Source: Hemicordylus capensis (taxonomy: Eukaryota; Chordata; Lepidosauria; Squamata; Cordylidae). From it: a stretch of DNA of 64,000 bases. The position numbers and the translations under genes were made by a program. Below are positions 20,716 through 31,079 of this stretch, in pieces. The notes under the pieces are model-generated. The model saw nothing but the letters and a program-made list of their open reading frames with translations, did not search any database and had not been told where the DNA came from. The DNA is taken from NCBI RefSeq assembly GCF_027244095.1, contig NC_069658.1, positions 417,720,687 to 417,784,686 on the forward strand. Reading direction: 5' to 3'. Numbering within the stretch: the stretch's first letter is position 1; every line of letters begins with the position of its first letter.

Positions 20716-22570
20716 CATGGAGTGATGTGTTTGAAAACATGTATGGTGCCTCCACATGGGGATGAAAATTGCTTTAAGTGACTTGACACACTTAATCCCT
20801 AAATTAAATGTACTTGGAAGGGAGCTAAATTGAAACCAAGGACCTTGCATCAAAACTAACATGTTGAGGTATTATAGTGGCTAAGCCGACAATCGAAGTA
20901 TCTACTTTGGAGTAAGCCCCATTGAACTCAGTGGGGTTTGTTTCTCAGTAACCATTTTATGCATTGTAAAATCAAGCTCTAAACCAGGAAGCCCCCTGGT
21001 TCAAATATAACCACAGTCATGATAATGGAAGCACCCTGTGAGCTTGCACATTCCTTACACTTCCTTTTTGGAGCCAACCTGGTGCAGCATTACCTACTTC
21101 TGTATTGATATGATAACATAGTTTTTTTTAAAACCTGAGTTTGTTACTACGTTAGAAGCAGGTACTTAAAAGAAATTCTACTGAAGCATTTATCACAACT
21201 TGCTTTTTATACTTATAAACATATTTTAAAATGTCTTCCCTAATGTGAAATGACTTCAACCACCTTAGAACGTGCACAACTTTTCTCCATTCCTCCCCCC
21301 CCCCCCCGCCCCGCTCCTTCTCGGTCTTCAATTGAGTGGCTGCTACTCCTCAAATAATCAATATGTCAGTTAAAAACATGTCACGGTGTGGTCATTGTAT
21401 GGTTCCCATTCAAAGTCCATGTCATTTAGACTTTCATTGGCAGCTATTTTGTCCCATTAAAAAGTTCAAGACAGCAATTTGTGAATCTTGCTCAGCCAAG
21501 TAGAACTGTGAAAAAAGGAGTTATTTTAAAAGTCAATTAATTGTGGTCTATTGGAGCCCTCCCTATTCACTTTTTTCAGGCCTTGTCACGGGCCCGCATC
21601 TGTCAGGTCTGTGTTTCCCAGGCTGCTATCAGATGCCGTTACATTGTACATAATAGGTTTATTCAAGCTCTTTATTGGACTTTATGTGGTAGACACATTT
21701 GTATATCATTTTACGGTGTAACAATTCCATTTACATAAAATATAGGCAATTACGTGAGCAAGTCCAAAAAGCTGTGGGAGGGAGGGAGGATCCTCCATTA
21801 AAATAATAAAAGCTAATTGAAAAGAAGGAGATAATTTAGGAGAAAATGCCAGCACTAAGGATTCATGGTTCTAGAATTATTCAAGAATAGAGTGCATGTG
21901 CGTGCATGCATGCATGTGAAAAGACGGTATTTTAAAGAAGACACTACCACCCCCAGCAAACATAGTAATTGCTGCAAATATTCTGTATTTCATTTCCTTT
22001 TCTAGTGGATAAATACTATATTTTAAAACTTAGAAGTTAATCCACTTGCCATAGTGAGTGATCTAAATTCACAGTTCAGGTATTGCTGGATTGTATCTAT
22101 AGCTTCCTCCATAATGCTTTAGTAATTGAAATATACAGCTAATGTCGATTATATATGTAACTGGTTTATATCTGGGATCGATTTCAGTTCTTCGCATAAT
22201 GAGTACTTGCAATCAAGTGGAACAAGAGAACCTTATATTGGAAAGTACTTCAACCTTTGTTCCCATTGATTCCGTAATTCCAAAGCAAAATGATGCCTGA
22301 AAAATGTTTATATGATCTTTGATCAACAGATGTTGGAGGAAGACAGTCAAAAACCATATTAAGAACCATTGAACTAGCTGTGATAGTAGCATGTCCATGT
22401 GTTTAAACTTGTCATGTAAAAAAGGGAAATCTTCCCTCTTTTTCTTTTCTCTATCCCACATCCCATCTCCTCAGTTGTCCATACTCTTCTCCACTCATCC
22501 TTCATAAGTAGTCATTTCTGCAACTGGAGCCCAGATCAAAGAAAACTGCTTTGGATAATGGATTAAAATA
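20716..22570. other. Intergenic DNA between TRIM25 and the meteorin-like gene
   Basis: AT-rich intergenic sequence. It contains a degenerate piece of the GCAATCC/GTAAGCCCCATTGAACTC repeat at about 20885-20990, a C-rich run at 21295-21312, and the ancient repeat at 21407. No gene was recognised. Confidence 0.5.
21407..21625 (+). repeat. Ancient diverged repeat, copy 1
   Basis: Blocks GTCATTTAGACTTTCATTGG, CAGCTATTTTGTCCCATTAA, GTGGTCTATTGGAGCC and CATCTGTCAGGTCTG occur in the same order and at similar spacing at 28066-28295, with the gaps between them unalignable by eye. The two copies probably derive from an old transposable element. Confidence 0.5.
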
Positions 22571-22690
22571 GAGTCCTTGGGTCCTCCAGATGTTGTTGGA
22601 TTACAGCTCCCATGATCCCAACCTGCAATGACCATTGTAGCTCAGGATGATGAAAGTTGTAATCCAGCAACATCTGGAAGACCCAAGGAA
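22571..22690. mobile_element. Foldback MITE, hAT-like (diverged)
   Basis: GTCCTTGGGTCCTCCAGATG on the left pairs with CATCTGGAAGACCCAAGGA on the right. The core GATTACAGCTCCCATGATCC is a decayed form of the family motif. Confidence 0.7.
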
Positions 22691-23514
22691 AATCTTTGGA
22701 CTAAGGAGTGGTAAATCATAACAAGGAATGCTTCCTTTATTCTTGAAGCTGGATCTCTCACTCTGCTTTCTGTACAGTTGGGGCAGATCCAATTATAAAT
22801 AAACGGACCTGTCACATAAGGCCCAGTTTGACCTTTTGCCTCATCTGTACAGATGAAATTATGGTGACCACTTCAGATAAAACACTCTTCTAGTCTCATT
22901 GTAAGAAAGGCAAGTATTACTGTGGCCACAATTGTGTGCAACTATTTGGTTACTATGAATGCCTGAGCTGGGAAGCCAATAAATGGAAAACACATGGGCA
23001 ATATGTATATTCTACTTCCCTCCATGGAGAGAACTTTGCAAAAATGCCCTTTTGCAAAGCAGATCAAAGAGCCTCTGTGCCTCTAGTTCTCCCCACTCCC
23101 TGCTTTCTTCCCCCACTCCCCACCGTTTTTGTTTCCTGCCTTGCCTGGAAGCCTGTCCACTGGCGGCACCGCTTTCTCTCTCCCTGCCAGCAGCTCGTTC
23201 ATGAACTATCACGAGAGCTGCCACACATGGGATTAGTGATGGGTATGCCTTAGATATATATGTGTAGAGAGAGAGATTCTGTACTGCACGAAGGCTGTTA
23301 TATGTAAACACAAACATGCTTACTTAGGAGCTTTTGGCATACTTCTCCCTTTGATGTGCATGTTTTTCAAGCAAGCTACAGAAAATGTGGTGTCCACTTG
23401 TTGGAAGCAGAACACAGGAGTCTGACAACTTGACTAACACAAGAGCTATAGTGAAGGGAGAAACACTGAGCTCTGTGTACATAAATTTCTATGTGTATGG
23501 GATCATCTAGGATA

Positions 23515-23648
23515 GGCCTGCTCAACTTAGACCCCCCAGCTGTTTTAGAACTAGAACTCCCATAATCCCCAGCCACACTGGCCAATAGCCAAGGATTATG
23601 GGAACTATAGGCCAACAACTGCAGAAGGGTTGGAGTTGAGCAGCCCTG
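23515..23648. mobile_element. Foldback MITE, hAT-like, third arm type
   Basis: The ends GGCCTGCTCAACTTAG and AGTTGAGCAGCCCTG are inverted repeats. The interior has AGAACTCCCATAATCCCCAG and, on the other arm, GGATTATGGGAACTATAGG. Confidence 0.75.
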
Positions 23649-23694
23649 ATAGGAACTAATTTAGAGAACTATTGTGGCATTTGTTTAGTCCTAA

Positions 23695-23925
23695 CTACCA
23701 CTATGATGTAGTACTAAGTGTTTGACTAGAACTGGAGAGACTCTAGTTCAAATCCCCATTCTCATTAAGTTCCTAGGGTGACCTTGGGCCAATCACACAC
23801 ACTGACCTACTTTGCTTGATTGATTGCTTTGATTGTTAAGATAGAATGGAGGTATGTGGGATAGATCAGTGTATGCTTCCCTGGGCTCATGGGAGCATTG
23901 GTGGGATCAAAATAAGAAAAATGTT
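23695..23925 (+). repeat. MIR-like CORE-SINE, degraded
   Basis: The tRNA-like part has CTCTAGTTCAAATCCCCATT (B box). The core has AGGGTGACCTTGGGCCAATC and the tail GGGCTCATGGGAGCA. It is the same family as 35672 but older. Confidence 0.6.
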
Positions 23926-24049
23926 ACATATATGCCATCTATAATGAAGAATTAATAGAATTCCATGTTGTAAATTCTATATTTTGCCTGCTAAAGCTGT
24001 AATTCAGATGCCAGAGTTGCTTTATGGAAAATGGCATCCTTGCTTTATT

Positions 24050-24260
24050 CTAGCAATAATAATCATATTTATAACCCATCACCAACCCCCTCTGCAGAGC
24101 TCAGAGAGATATAAATTGCTCCCCCCCCATTTATTATCCTCATAACAACCCTGTGAGGTTAGACTAAGAGAGTGGTCGTCACATCAGTAAGCTTCATGAC
24201 TGAGTGAGGATTCAAACCTAGCTCTTCCTGGTTCACTTTAATTGGCAGCACTATGCATAG
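24050..24260 (-). repeat. MIR-like CORE-SINE, degraded, reverse
   Basis: TCATAACAACCCTGTGAGGTT (core), then GAGGATTCAAACCTAGCTCT (B-box complement), in the reverse order to the copy at 23695. The tail side is ATTTATAACCCATCACC. Confidence 0.6.
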
Positions 24261-24472
24261 TGACTTGCCATTTCAGACATCACTTGTCCACAGAGCTCAT
24301 AACCCAGAACTTACTTGGCGCTGCCACAAGTACACAGAAGAGAAACTAAAAGCAACTTGCATAGATCTCTTCATGATCAGCTGGATCAGAACTGAAATAT
24401 AATGCCTTAACATGGAGTGGATTGGATTAAACTACCACAGTTAAGAAATTGTTAAACTCTTGTGAAGGGAAT

Positions 24473-24808
24473 CAGGAGCATAGCAAGGTTGGAGTGGGTC
24501 CAGAGACACGATTTTGAAATGGAGCCCCCCACTCACTGAAGCTCAGCTCATGAAGTAAAGAAATTATTTTTTTAAAGGTTTTGTAAATTGTGAGCGATGC
24601 AAATCATTTTTAATGGTACTAGAAAAAGACATGCTGTTCTGGTAGTTCCAACACTCACATCAATTTCGGAGGATGAATACCACTGAAGGAAGCCCAGGCG
24701 GGTGCGTGGCTGGGGGAGTCAGTCATCTGACTTTCCTCTGAGGGGGCCCCCAAGGCAGTGGGCCCCCAGACAACTGTCTCCCCTTGCCCTATTATAGTTA
24801 CGCCCCTG
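24473..24808. mobile_element. Non-autonomous hAT element
   Basis: The left end CAGGAGCATAGCAAGGTTGG and right end, complement of TTATAGTTACGCCCCTG, are diverged inverted repeats. The flanks AAGGGAAT (24465-24472) and AATGGAAT (24809-24816) agree at 7 of 8 bases, supporting hAT. Partial relatives with GGTGTAGCTATAATT occur at 38730 and 43135. Confidence 0.7.
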
Positions 24809-24819
24809 AATGGAATGTC

Positions 24820-25740
24820 AAAATGTGTTTGTAATAACAGCAATAATGTTGGCTGATATTGACATATCTATATATAGCTCTATCAGAGAGAGAGAGAGAA
24901 AAGCAGTAAAGAGAGGGCTCAGAGGGAGAAGAACATTTTTATAGAAGAGTGGAACCTTGCTTGCATATTCTGTTCAGAAAGCCTGCATTGGATAGGGTTG
25001 GTCTAGTCACTCAAAAGCTCATTAACAATTCTTAAGGGCTGTTTTGTCTTTTTAATGACAGAACAATGAAGAAAATACTTTTGCTCTTTGTAGCCTGCAG
25101 TTCTAGCTGTTTCAGATATAAGACTGAAGCAACTGTGTTCCCACCACCAAAAACAGCACTTTTGTATCTGTCACATTATGTCTACTCCTCAAACTGGTTC
25201 CACAACATCTTGTAATGTGTTCGCAGTTTCCCCACCCTTGCAAGCAAAGCGAGGAAATGTGCAGTGCGATGATGATTTTTACATTTATATCCCGCTCTTC
25301 CTCCAAGGAGCCCAGAGCGGTGTATGATGACATGTCTATTACTAGGCTGTATTCACCATGAGGGGAACCCCAAATCAAGTAAAGGCCTCTCCATGTTAGA
25401 TTTTTCCCCAGCAGCCACCCACAAAGGCTTCATTTAGTTCAATGAAGGGGACAGCTTTGCATAGACAAGAAGATGCTTGCTGTGTGGGAGAGAACTGTTC
25501 CCTCAGGCCCAGCACATGTATAGCAAATGATGCTCAGTACTCTAGAGTGGGGGCATTATGTGGAAGCACTATTTGTTTAAACCCCTCTCTAAACACAAGG
25601 TTGATTTATGATCATGTGAACAGTTTTCTGTACAGAGCTGGGCTTCACCCAGTATAACATGGGTCTTCATAATAGCAAGACATGTTGGAATTCAGATTAC
25701 ATGCTCCCAATGTTAGCAGCACTATAACTATCCCTCATCA
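24820..25740. other. Intergenic DNA, only a SINE/LINE tail recognised
   Basis: A (GA)n tract lies near 24888. Apart from the tail at 25270 nothing is recognised. Confidence 0.5.
25270..25330 (-). repeat. SINE/LINE tail fragment
   Basis: ACATTTATATCCCGCTCTTC then CCAAGGAGCCCAGAGCGGTG is the complement of the shared L2/CORE-SINE tail. Confidence 0.6.
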
Positions 25741-25744
25741 TTTA

Positions 25745-25905
25745 TCAGTCTTTCATTTGCAAACTACTTCACATTCTTTATTATTTGTCCTCCACAACCT
25801 TGTAAGGTAAGTTACTATTATTCCCATTTTACAGACTGGAGTAGTGAGAATATAACTTGCCGATAACCCCACGCCAAGTCCATGATAGAGGAGAGACTTG
25901 AAGCA
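25745..25905 (-). repeat. Old MIR-like SINE fragment
   Basis: TATTCCCATTTTACAGACTG and TATAACTTGCCGATAACCCC are the complement of the classic MIR core. It sits just past the 3' end of the meteorin-like coding region. Confidence 0.6.
25777..25782 (-). terminator. Candidate poly(A) signal for the meteorin-like gene
   Basis: TTTATT on the + strand is AATAAA on the - strand, about 290 nt past the meteorin-like stop codon. It sits inside an old MIR-like fragment, so the signal may have been donated by a SINE. Other AATAAA sites further on cannot be excluded. Confidence 0.35.
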
Positions 25906-26068
25906 GAGTCTTTCTGGGACAAGCTTGCCCCTATTCCCTGGAGTACACTGGCTCTCTTCTCTAAAGCAAACACATGTCTTTAACATTCCACCTAACTCAA
26001 AATCTCCTCCTCTATACATAGAACTTTCCTGAAATCAGTTCTCCTCCTGATCATCACGCACTGATTCA

Positions 26069-26385
26069 TCAGTCAAATTGAAACTCACAAGGATTTGCTC
26101 CTCTTTCTCTGGCTGTTTGATAGACAGCACTGAAGTCTTTAAATCGTGGGGCGCAGCCCAACCAAGCTTCACCAAAGTGTTCATTGCCTGTGAAGAGGAA
26201 ATCCCCAGCCCCTTTCTTCACCTTACACTGCAGCAGGGTTTTGATGGGCCCATGCCACTCCCCATTGGCTTTATCTTGCTGAAAGATCTGGTTTTTCTGC
26301 CTGTAGACTCGCCGCACACCAACTTCAACCTGGGACATGTGATTCTTCACGTCATGAGTGACGTTTTGGATCAATCCTCTCACCA
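26069..26385 (-). CDS. METRNL: Meteorin-like gene, exon 4 (terminal)
   Basis: On the - strand an acceptor (TTTATATCTAG) leads into VVRGLIQNVTHD and an open frame to a TGA at 26069. It codes the C-terminal half of a meteorin-family secreted factor: VRRVYRQKNQIFQQ, EWHGPIKTLLQCKV, GDFLFTGNEHFGEA and LGCAPRFKDF, ending PCEFQFD. Human METRNL has YRQKSRVFEP, RTLLECGV, GDFLFTGHMHFGEA, LGCAPRFKDF and NPCEVGTD at the same places. Three of the ten family cysteines lie here. METRNL is a circulating cytokine-like protein; its paralogue METRN acts on glia and axons. The exon joins exon 3 in phase 1. Confidence 0.93.
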
Positions 26386-28065
26386 CTAGATATAAACACA
26401 ATGCAGAGAGATGACTACTTAAAAGATGGCACTTTATTACTATTAGTAGCTATTCGTATGGTGATATGGACTTTATAAGGACCTGTCGTACCAATGTACC
26501 ATCTGGCATAGTATTATTAACCACAAATAACCACAGGGGCTATTCACATGATCACACACATGCATGGTCGGGCGGGTGTGGATGTGGGGGCGAGGCAGAG
26601 TTCAACCTACCTTCTCCCAGATGACCATTTTGATCCCCTGCGGCATGCAAGCCACGCACACACACACACAACCAGAGTGGGTAGAAATAAACCTGGTGGG
26701 TCTCACAAACAGCCAAGTCCAGACTTGGCTGCTTAATCTTGAGCAGAAGCTCGTTAGAACAGCCTCACAGTTTTCCAGGCAGAGAGTTGATTTGCCTTCT
26801 TGCAATAATAGCAACCCAAGGAGCTCTAAACATCCTGGGTCAGTTGACTATAATCCTATTGCAAAAAGTGACTAGCACTCTTGCTTTCCCCCAGGAAGAG
26901 TGGCCACCTGGTGGGAAATGTGAGCCATGACAGGTGGGAAGTGCCCAACTATTGTTAACTGACATAGGAGAAGCTCCCTGTGACAAAATTTGAGAAAAGT
27001 TAATGTTTAAACTACATGAGTGTCTGGGTCCTTCTGAATCCCATTATTCTTCTGCTTTCCTAAGAATCTTAAGAATCCACAGACACTGAGCACGTTCACA
27101 CCTGCAGCAGCTGATCACTGCACCATCAAATAATATGTTTCATGTGTGAACAGGCTATTACAGATATAAAACAACAACACAGGTTTAAAACATCACCTCA
27201 CATATGGCTTCCCAGCAGAATCAGCACATACATTATTGTACATATAGTACATTCTGTGTACAATAACAAAATACAAAGGAATGGTGTACATAAAAGTGTG
27301 AAACCATCCATCGTGCAAACATCTCCTGAGCACATGAAAAGCCAATTCACATGCTCATAGGCTGGGGAGAGGGTTTTCAAGCCACAGTTATTTTTGATTT
27401 TTGGTCATCTCAGACTGAAAGTGGGTATTTGAATGATTCATCACACAAATTGGGCTTCAAAGGGCCACCTTCTCACCATGGTACTTACAATGATATGCTA
27501 ACTAAATCAAGTTCTGGTTCCATGGAGCAGCATTTAGATGACCATTTCACCCTCCACATGCTCTGGCTAACAACCTCTCCCTATTTTATTTTTATTTTTT
27601 ATTTTTTTTTAAGCCTGTTGTTGAATACACTGATCCTCATTCTGGAGGGGATCAGAGGCCTTTTTCAAACCTACGGTTCTCAAAAGACAAATTCCATTTG
27701 CAGCCATAAATGCACCCCAGTCAAATAATCAATTATGGAATTTGTTTTCAAAACAATGCATCATTTAAATATTTCCCTTTGGGGGCTAATTACCTCACTC
27801 ATGTCATGTGTACAAAGAACATATTTAGGAGGATTTCAGGAGCTTCCTGGGCTAATCCAATTTCCTGGAGACGCTAGCCTTTTCGCCTAACAGATGTCCC
27901 TTCCTCTGCAGCTCCCCTTCCCCCCACCCTGCCTTTATGTGAGCATCTTTTACTCAGATGCAGTCAAGTCTATTGACAAGCTATAATGCCCTTGTTCCTG
28001 CTGCTCCAAGTTGCTCCAGTGCAGCCCATGGCCGAGTGACTGAAGACCTCTCTTTTAAGAACCAT
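26386..28065. other. Meteorin-like intron 3, right part
   Basis: Intronic on the - strand. At 26530-26760 there are blocks (GGGCTATTCACATGATC; GCCAAGTCCAGACTTGGC) recalling foldback elements. A repeat-poor stretch at 27730-27930 is listed as a candidate conserved element. No further exon is needed, since exons 3 and 4 join in phase. Confidence 0.5.
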
Positions 28066-28295
28066 AAAGCTCCCATTGACTTTGGGGGTCATTTACACTT
28101 TCATTAGCAGCCATTTTCTCTAAACAACAACAAAAAACCTCTTGCTGATGGCCATTGGTGAACTCAGGACCAGGATGTCAAGCCAAAAATAAATTCAGTT
28201 CAAAGGGCTATTTCTTCTGGTCCATTGGTGCTTTAAGTATAAATGCTCCCCATTGTGTGCCCTTCATCGCCACATCTGACTGTCTGGGCAAGTGT
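28066..28295 (+). repeat. Ancient diverged repeat, copy 2 (in meteorin-like intron 3)
   Basis: Partner of the copy at 21407: GTCATTTACACTTTCATTAG, CAGCCATTTTCTCTAAAC, CTGGTCCATTGGTGC and CACATCTGACTGTCTG. It lies in the intron between exons 3 and 4 of the meteorin-like gene. Confidence 0.5.
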
Positions 28296-28474
28296 GTGTG
28301 TATGTGCATATACAAAGCAGGCCCAGCAAAGAAGAGTGTGCTTCATTTGAGATCCAATAACTTAATTGGGGGGGGGGCGGGCAATGGGGCTGATTACCAT
28401 GGCAAGCTAATGAAGGAGGAAAGTTAAAACCAGTGAGTTTTAACTGTGAAAAATAAATTGGCCTGATCTAGGAT

Positions 28475-28609
28475 ATGCCTGATCAACTTTGGCCTTCGTG
28501 CAGATGTTGGCCTACAACTCCTATAATCTCTGGCTATTGGCCACCGTGCCTAGGGATTATGGCAGTTGTAGTCCAAACACAGTTGGAGGGCCAAAGTTGA
28601 GTAGGCCTG
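28475..28609. mobile_element. Foldback MITE, hAT-like, fourth arm type
   Basis: ATGCCTGATCAACTTTGGCC pairs with GGCCAAAGTTGAGTAGGCCT. The cores CCTACAACTCCTATAATC and ATTATGGCAGTTGTAGTCC mark the family. Confidence 0.75.
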
Positions 28610-28819
28610 GTTTAGGAGGACAATAATATTCAACCTTTACAGACCCAGGACCCATTTTTAGCTTCAATATGCACACATTTTTAATTTTTATTTCTTACTG
28701 TATTTGCCCATTGTTCTGTTTTTCAGTGAAAAATTTTCACTCTCCTCATTCCTCTCTCTTAAAAGCCAACAACCCCTAGAAAGCAACATGACAACAAAAG
28801 GGTGATGTTGCAGTTGGTG

Positions 28820-28985
28820 CAAGCCAACTCGGGTTAGCCTGATTCAACCATCTGAAGTAAAATGCTCTATGAACATCTCTGAAGTTAAGCAAGCTCCCAA
28901 TTAGTGCCTGGATGAGAGACTATGTGGAGTCCCACGGAAGCAGCTCTCAGCTTTTCCAAGCAGGAACAGGGATATAAATGTGATA
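28820..28985 (+). repeat. 5S-rRNA-derived SINE
   Basis: The head follows 5S rRNA: CATCTCTGAAGTTAAGCAAG, then TTAGTGCCTGGATGAGAGAC, against ATCTCGGAAGCTAAGCAGGG and TTAGTACTTGGATGGGAGAC in vertebrate 5S. These are the internal pol III promoter region. The first third is degraded and a short unrelated tail with GGGATATAAATG follows, so this is a retrotransposed SINE, not a functional 5S gene. Confidence 0.72.
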
Positions 28986-28989
28986 TGTT

Positions 28990-30313
28990 TTTAAAAACCC
29001 ATTCAAAAAAGTGAAACGGCAACCAAAAAAAGGCACAGGGCTATAGCTGAATAAAGCAAAATTGCACACCAAGACATTGCAATAGCAACAGGGAGATAAG
29101 GCGTTAAAGCCCCAGTGATAGCTCTTTCTGTTGACTATGAGTCTGCTATTCTGATCCCAAAGATACAGAGCTGATTAAATCTGTGCAGCTATTCCCTCCC
29201 ACCCTGCGAAAAGACCAAATGTACACATGAAAAACTGCTTGCGTGTGTTGGCCTGTTACCCCCCATCCCTACGGCTGTGTATTACAATCTCAAAATGAAT
29301 CCTTGCCGCAAAAAGATGTCATCAAAAGCAAGGCCCATGGTCACAAAGAGCAGGGCCTTCTCGGTGGTAGCCGAGAGAAAGCCCTGTTATATTTACCATC
29401 CAATTTTTAATTTTAGAATATCCTTCCGGCCTAAAATTGCTGGCATGTCTGCAATTATCAATAGGAGAAAAATTCACACTGCTCATGCACAGGTGTCCCA
29501 GCAGTCTGTGTGCCCACAGACTAATTAAAGATATGGTGTTCTGTTTTTTCCAAGCTTGAGGTGGCTCGTATGACTGGTGCATGTGACTAGTTCTGCCACC
29601 CCCTTGTGTGGGAAAACAAAAAGATGCCATGGACTGAAAAACAGGCTCCAAGAAGCTTGTGAGTTACTATGTGCATGGTAGTGCTGGCATACAGTGTGGC
29701 ATGTGCACATGAGATGATGCCAGAATTGTGGATGAGGCACATGAAATGGATCCAGTCCAGTGCCAGAATTAGTACCTCCCCACCTCATTACAGTGTTTTT
29801 CATACATTCTACTTTCAAAAAGTACCCTTGCTTGAACAAAGTAATAGGAAACTCAGGCCATGTTCACATGCTAACATAGGCAAAATATCAGCAGTGGATC
29901 AGGCAGGTGCATCCCCCTTCTTCGCACACTGTGCTCATAACACAATGTGCGAGGAAGGACTTCACACAAGCGTTCATATGGAAGCCCAAGTCATGCAATT
30001 CTTCCCCTCACCTTAAAAGTCCTCTGCATGGATGGATATCTGTGCCAGGCATGCACATGTTATTAAGGCAGTGCATGGTGGAAGGGGTACACCTGCCTAC
30101 TCCTTTGGGAAGAGCATCTTCAATCTGTAAGGACCTGAACTGGGCCTGAGCCCAATATACCTTTGCTCAAGAAAGGACATTTTTGGAACACAAAGGAAGT
30201 TGATTGTGCTCCCTAATTACTTGTTCTGCTTAACAACCAATCAACAAAAAAGCAAGATGAGTTTTAGTACATCAAATATCTCAGACATTATGTTCTCCTG
30301 TAAGTCTCCTTAC
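28990..30313. other. Meteorin-like intron 3, left part
   Basis: Mostly unrecognised. At about 29340-29390 GCAGGGCCTTCTCGGTGGTAG codes the RAFSVVA motif of an L2-type LINE, so a small LINE scrap is present. Confidence 0.45.
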
Positions 30314-30373
30314 CAAAGTCACTGCTGCAGATAGCCATGAGAAGTTCCATGTTGTCACAAGGGCGGCACATGG
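30314..30373 (-). CDS. METRNL: Meteorin-like gene, exon 3 (60 nt)
   Basis: This short exon is bounded on the - strand by a TTCTCTAG acceptor and a GTAAGG donor. It reads MCRPCDNMELLMAICSSDF between split codons, matching human METRNL PCRPCSDTEVLLAVCTSDF. It supplies three of the ten conserved cysteines. Phase is 1 on both sides, so the joined reading frame stays open. Confidence 0.93.
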
Positions 30374-30619
30374 CTAGAGAATAAAAACATCAAATAGAAG
30401 AATTAGAGTCTTTTGGTAGTGCACCCTTCAAAGTGTAAAATACAGTGAGCTTGGTCCAGTTACCTCAATAGCATCTGGAACAAACTCAATATGAAGAGAA
30501 GCTTAATAGGGGAAGAGAGATTTTTATAACCCATTTCTATGGCATTTTTAGCATGCAAATTGCTTCCCAAGTCCTGATTTCAAACACAACAAACCTGTAG
30601 GATAGGCCACATAATTACT

Positions 30620-30900
30620 TTACTATTCACACAAGCCTACGAGCAGCCAAGCCCAGGCTTAGGCAGGGCTTGGCTGCCCATGAAAACCACCAGGATCCAC
30701 ATGAATCCCGTCGGTCCCTCAGCACCAAGCCCAGCACCTAAGCCTGGCTCTTAGCAGACTTTAAGGGTGCAAATGTGCCCTTAACCCGGCTGCCGGGTGG
30801 TGACACATGATCCCGTGCAGACACAGAGATGGGCGCCCGCTGCCTAGAGCAGTGCATCACATCACCACTTGCCCCAGCCCTGGGAGGAAAGGCTGACAAA
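30620..30900. mobile_element. MITE-like GC-rich repeat
   Basis: CAGCCAAGCCCAGGCTTAGG and GGCTTGGCTGCCCATG form inverted blocks. GC-rich wording such as CTTAACCCGGCTGCCGGGTG is loosely like 14600-14790. Class not assigned. Confidence 0.35.
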
Positions 30901-31079
30901 AATGAGTACAGCCTTTTGAGTGGTGGGACCTACCCAATGGAATTTGTTAGCTAAGGTGGCTTGCCAGGCCTGCCTTCTCATGGCTTTTGGGGAAATGGCA
31001 AAAGGCTTTAGAGATGGCTTACAGACTGACACTGACTGACTGGCTTGGGTTTCTTTTGTTTAATTCCCATTGGTCAGAG

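Noticed and set aside
16919-26068. Search for COIL or DGKE exons beside TRIM25
   Set aside because: No translated segment resembling coilin or diacylglycerol kinase epsilon could be found in any frame between TRIM25 and the meteorin-like gene.
28820-28985. Functional 5S rRNA gene
   Set aside because: The first third is degraded, the sequence has many differences from 5S and carries a retrotransposon-like tail.
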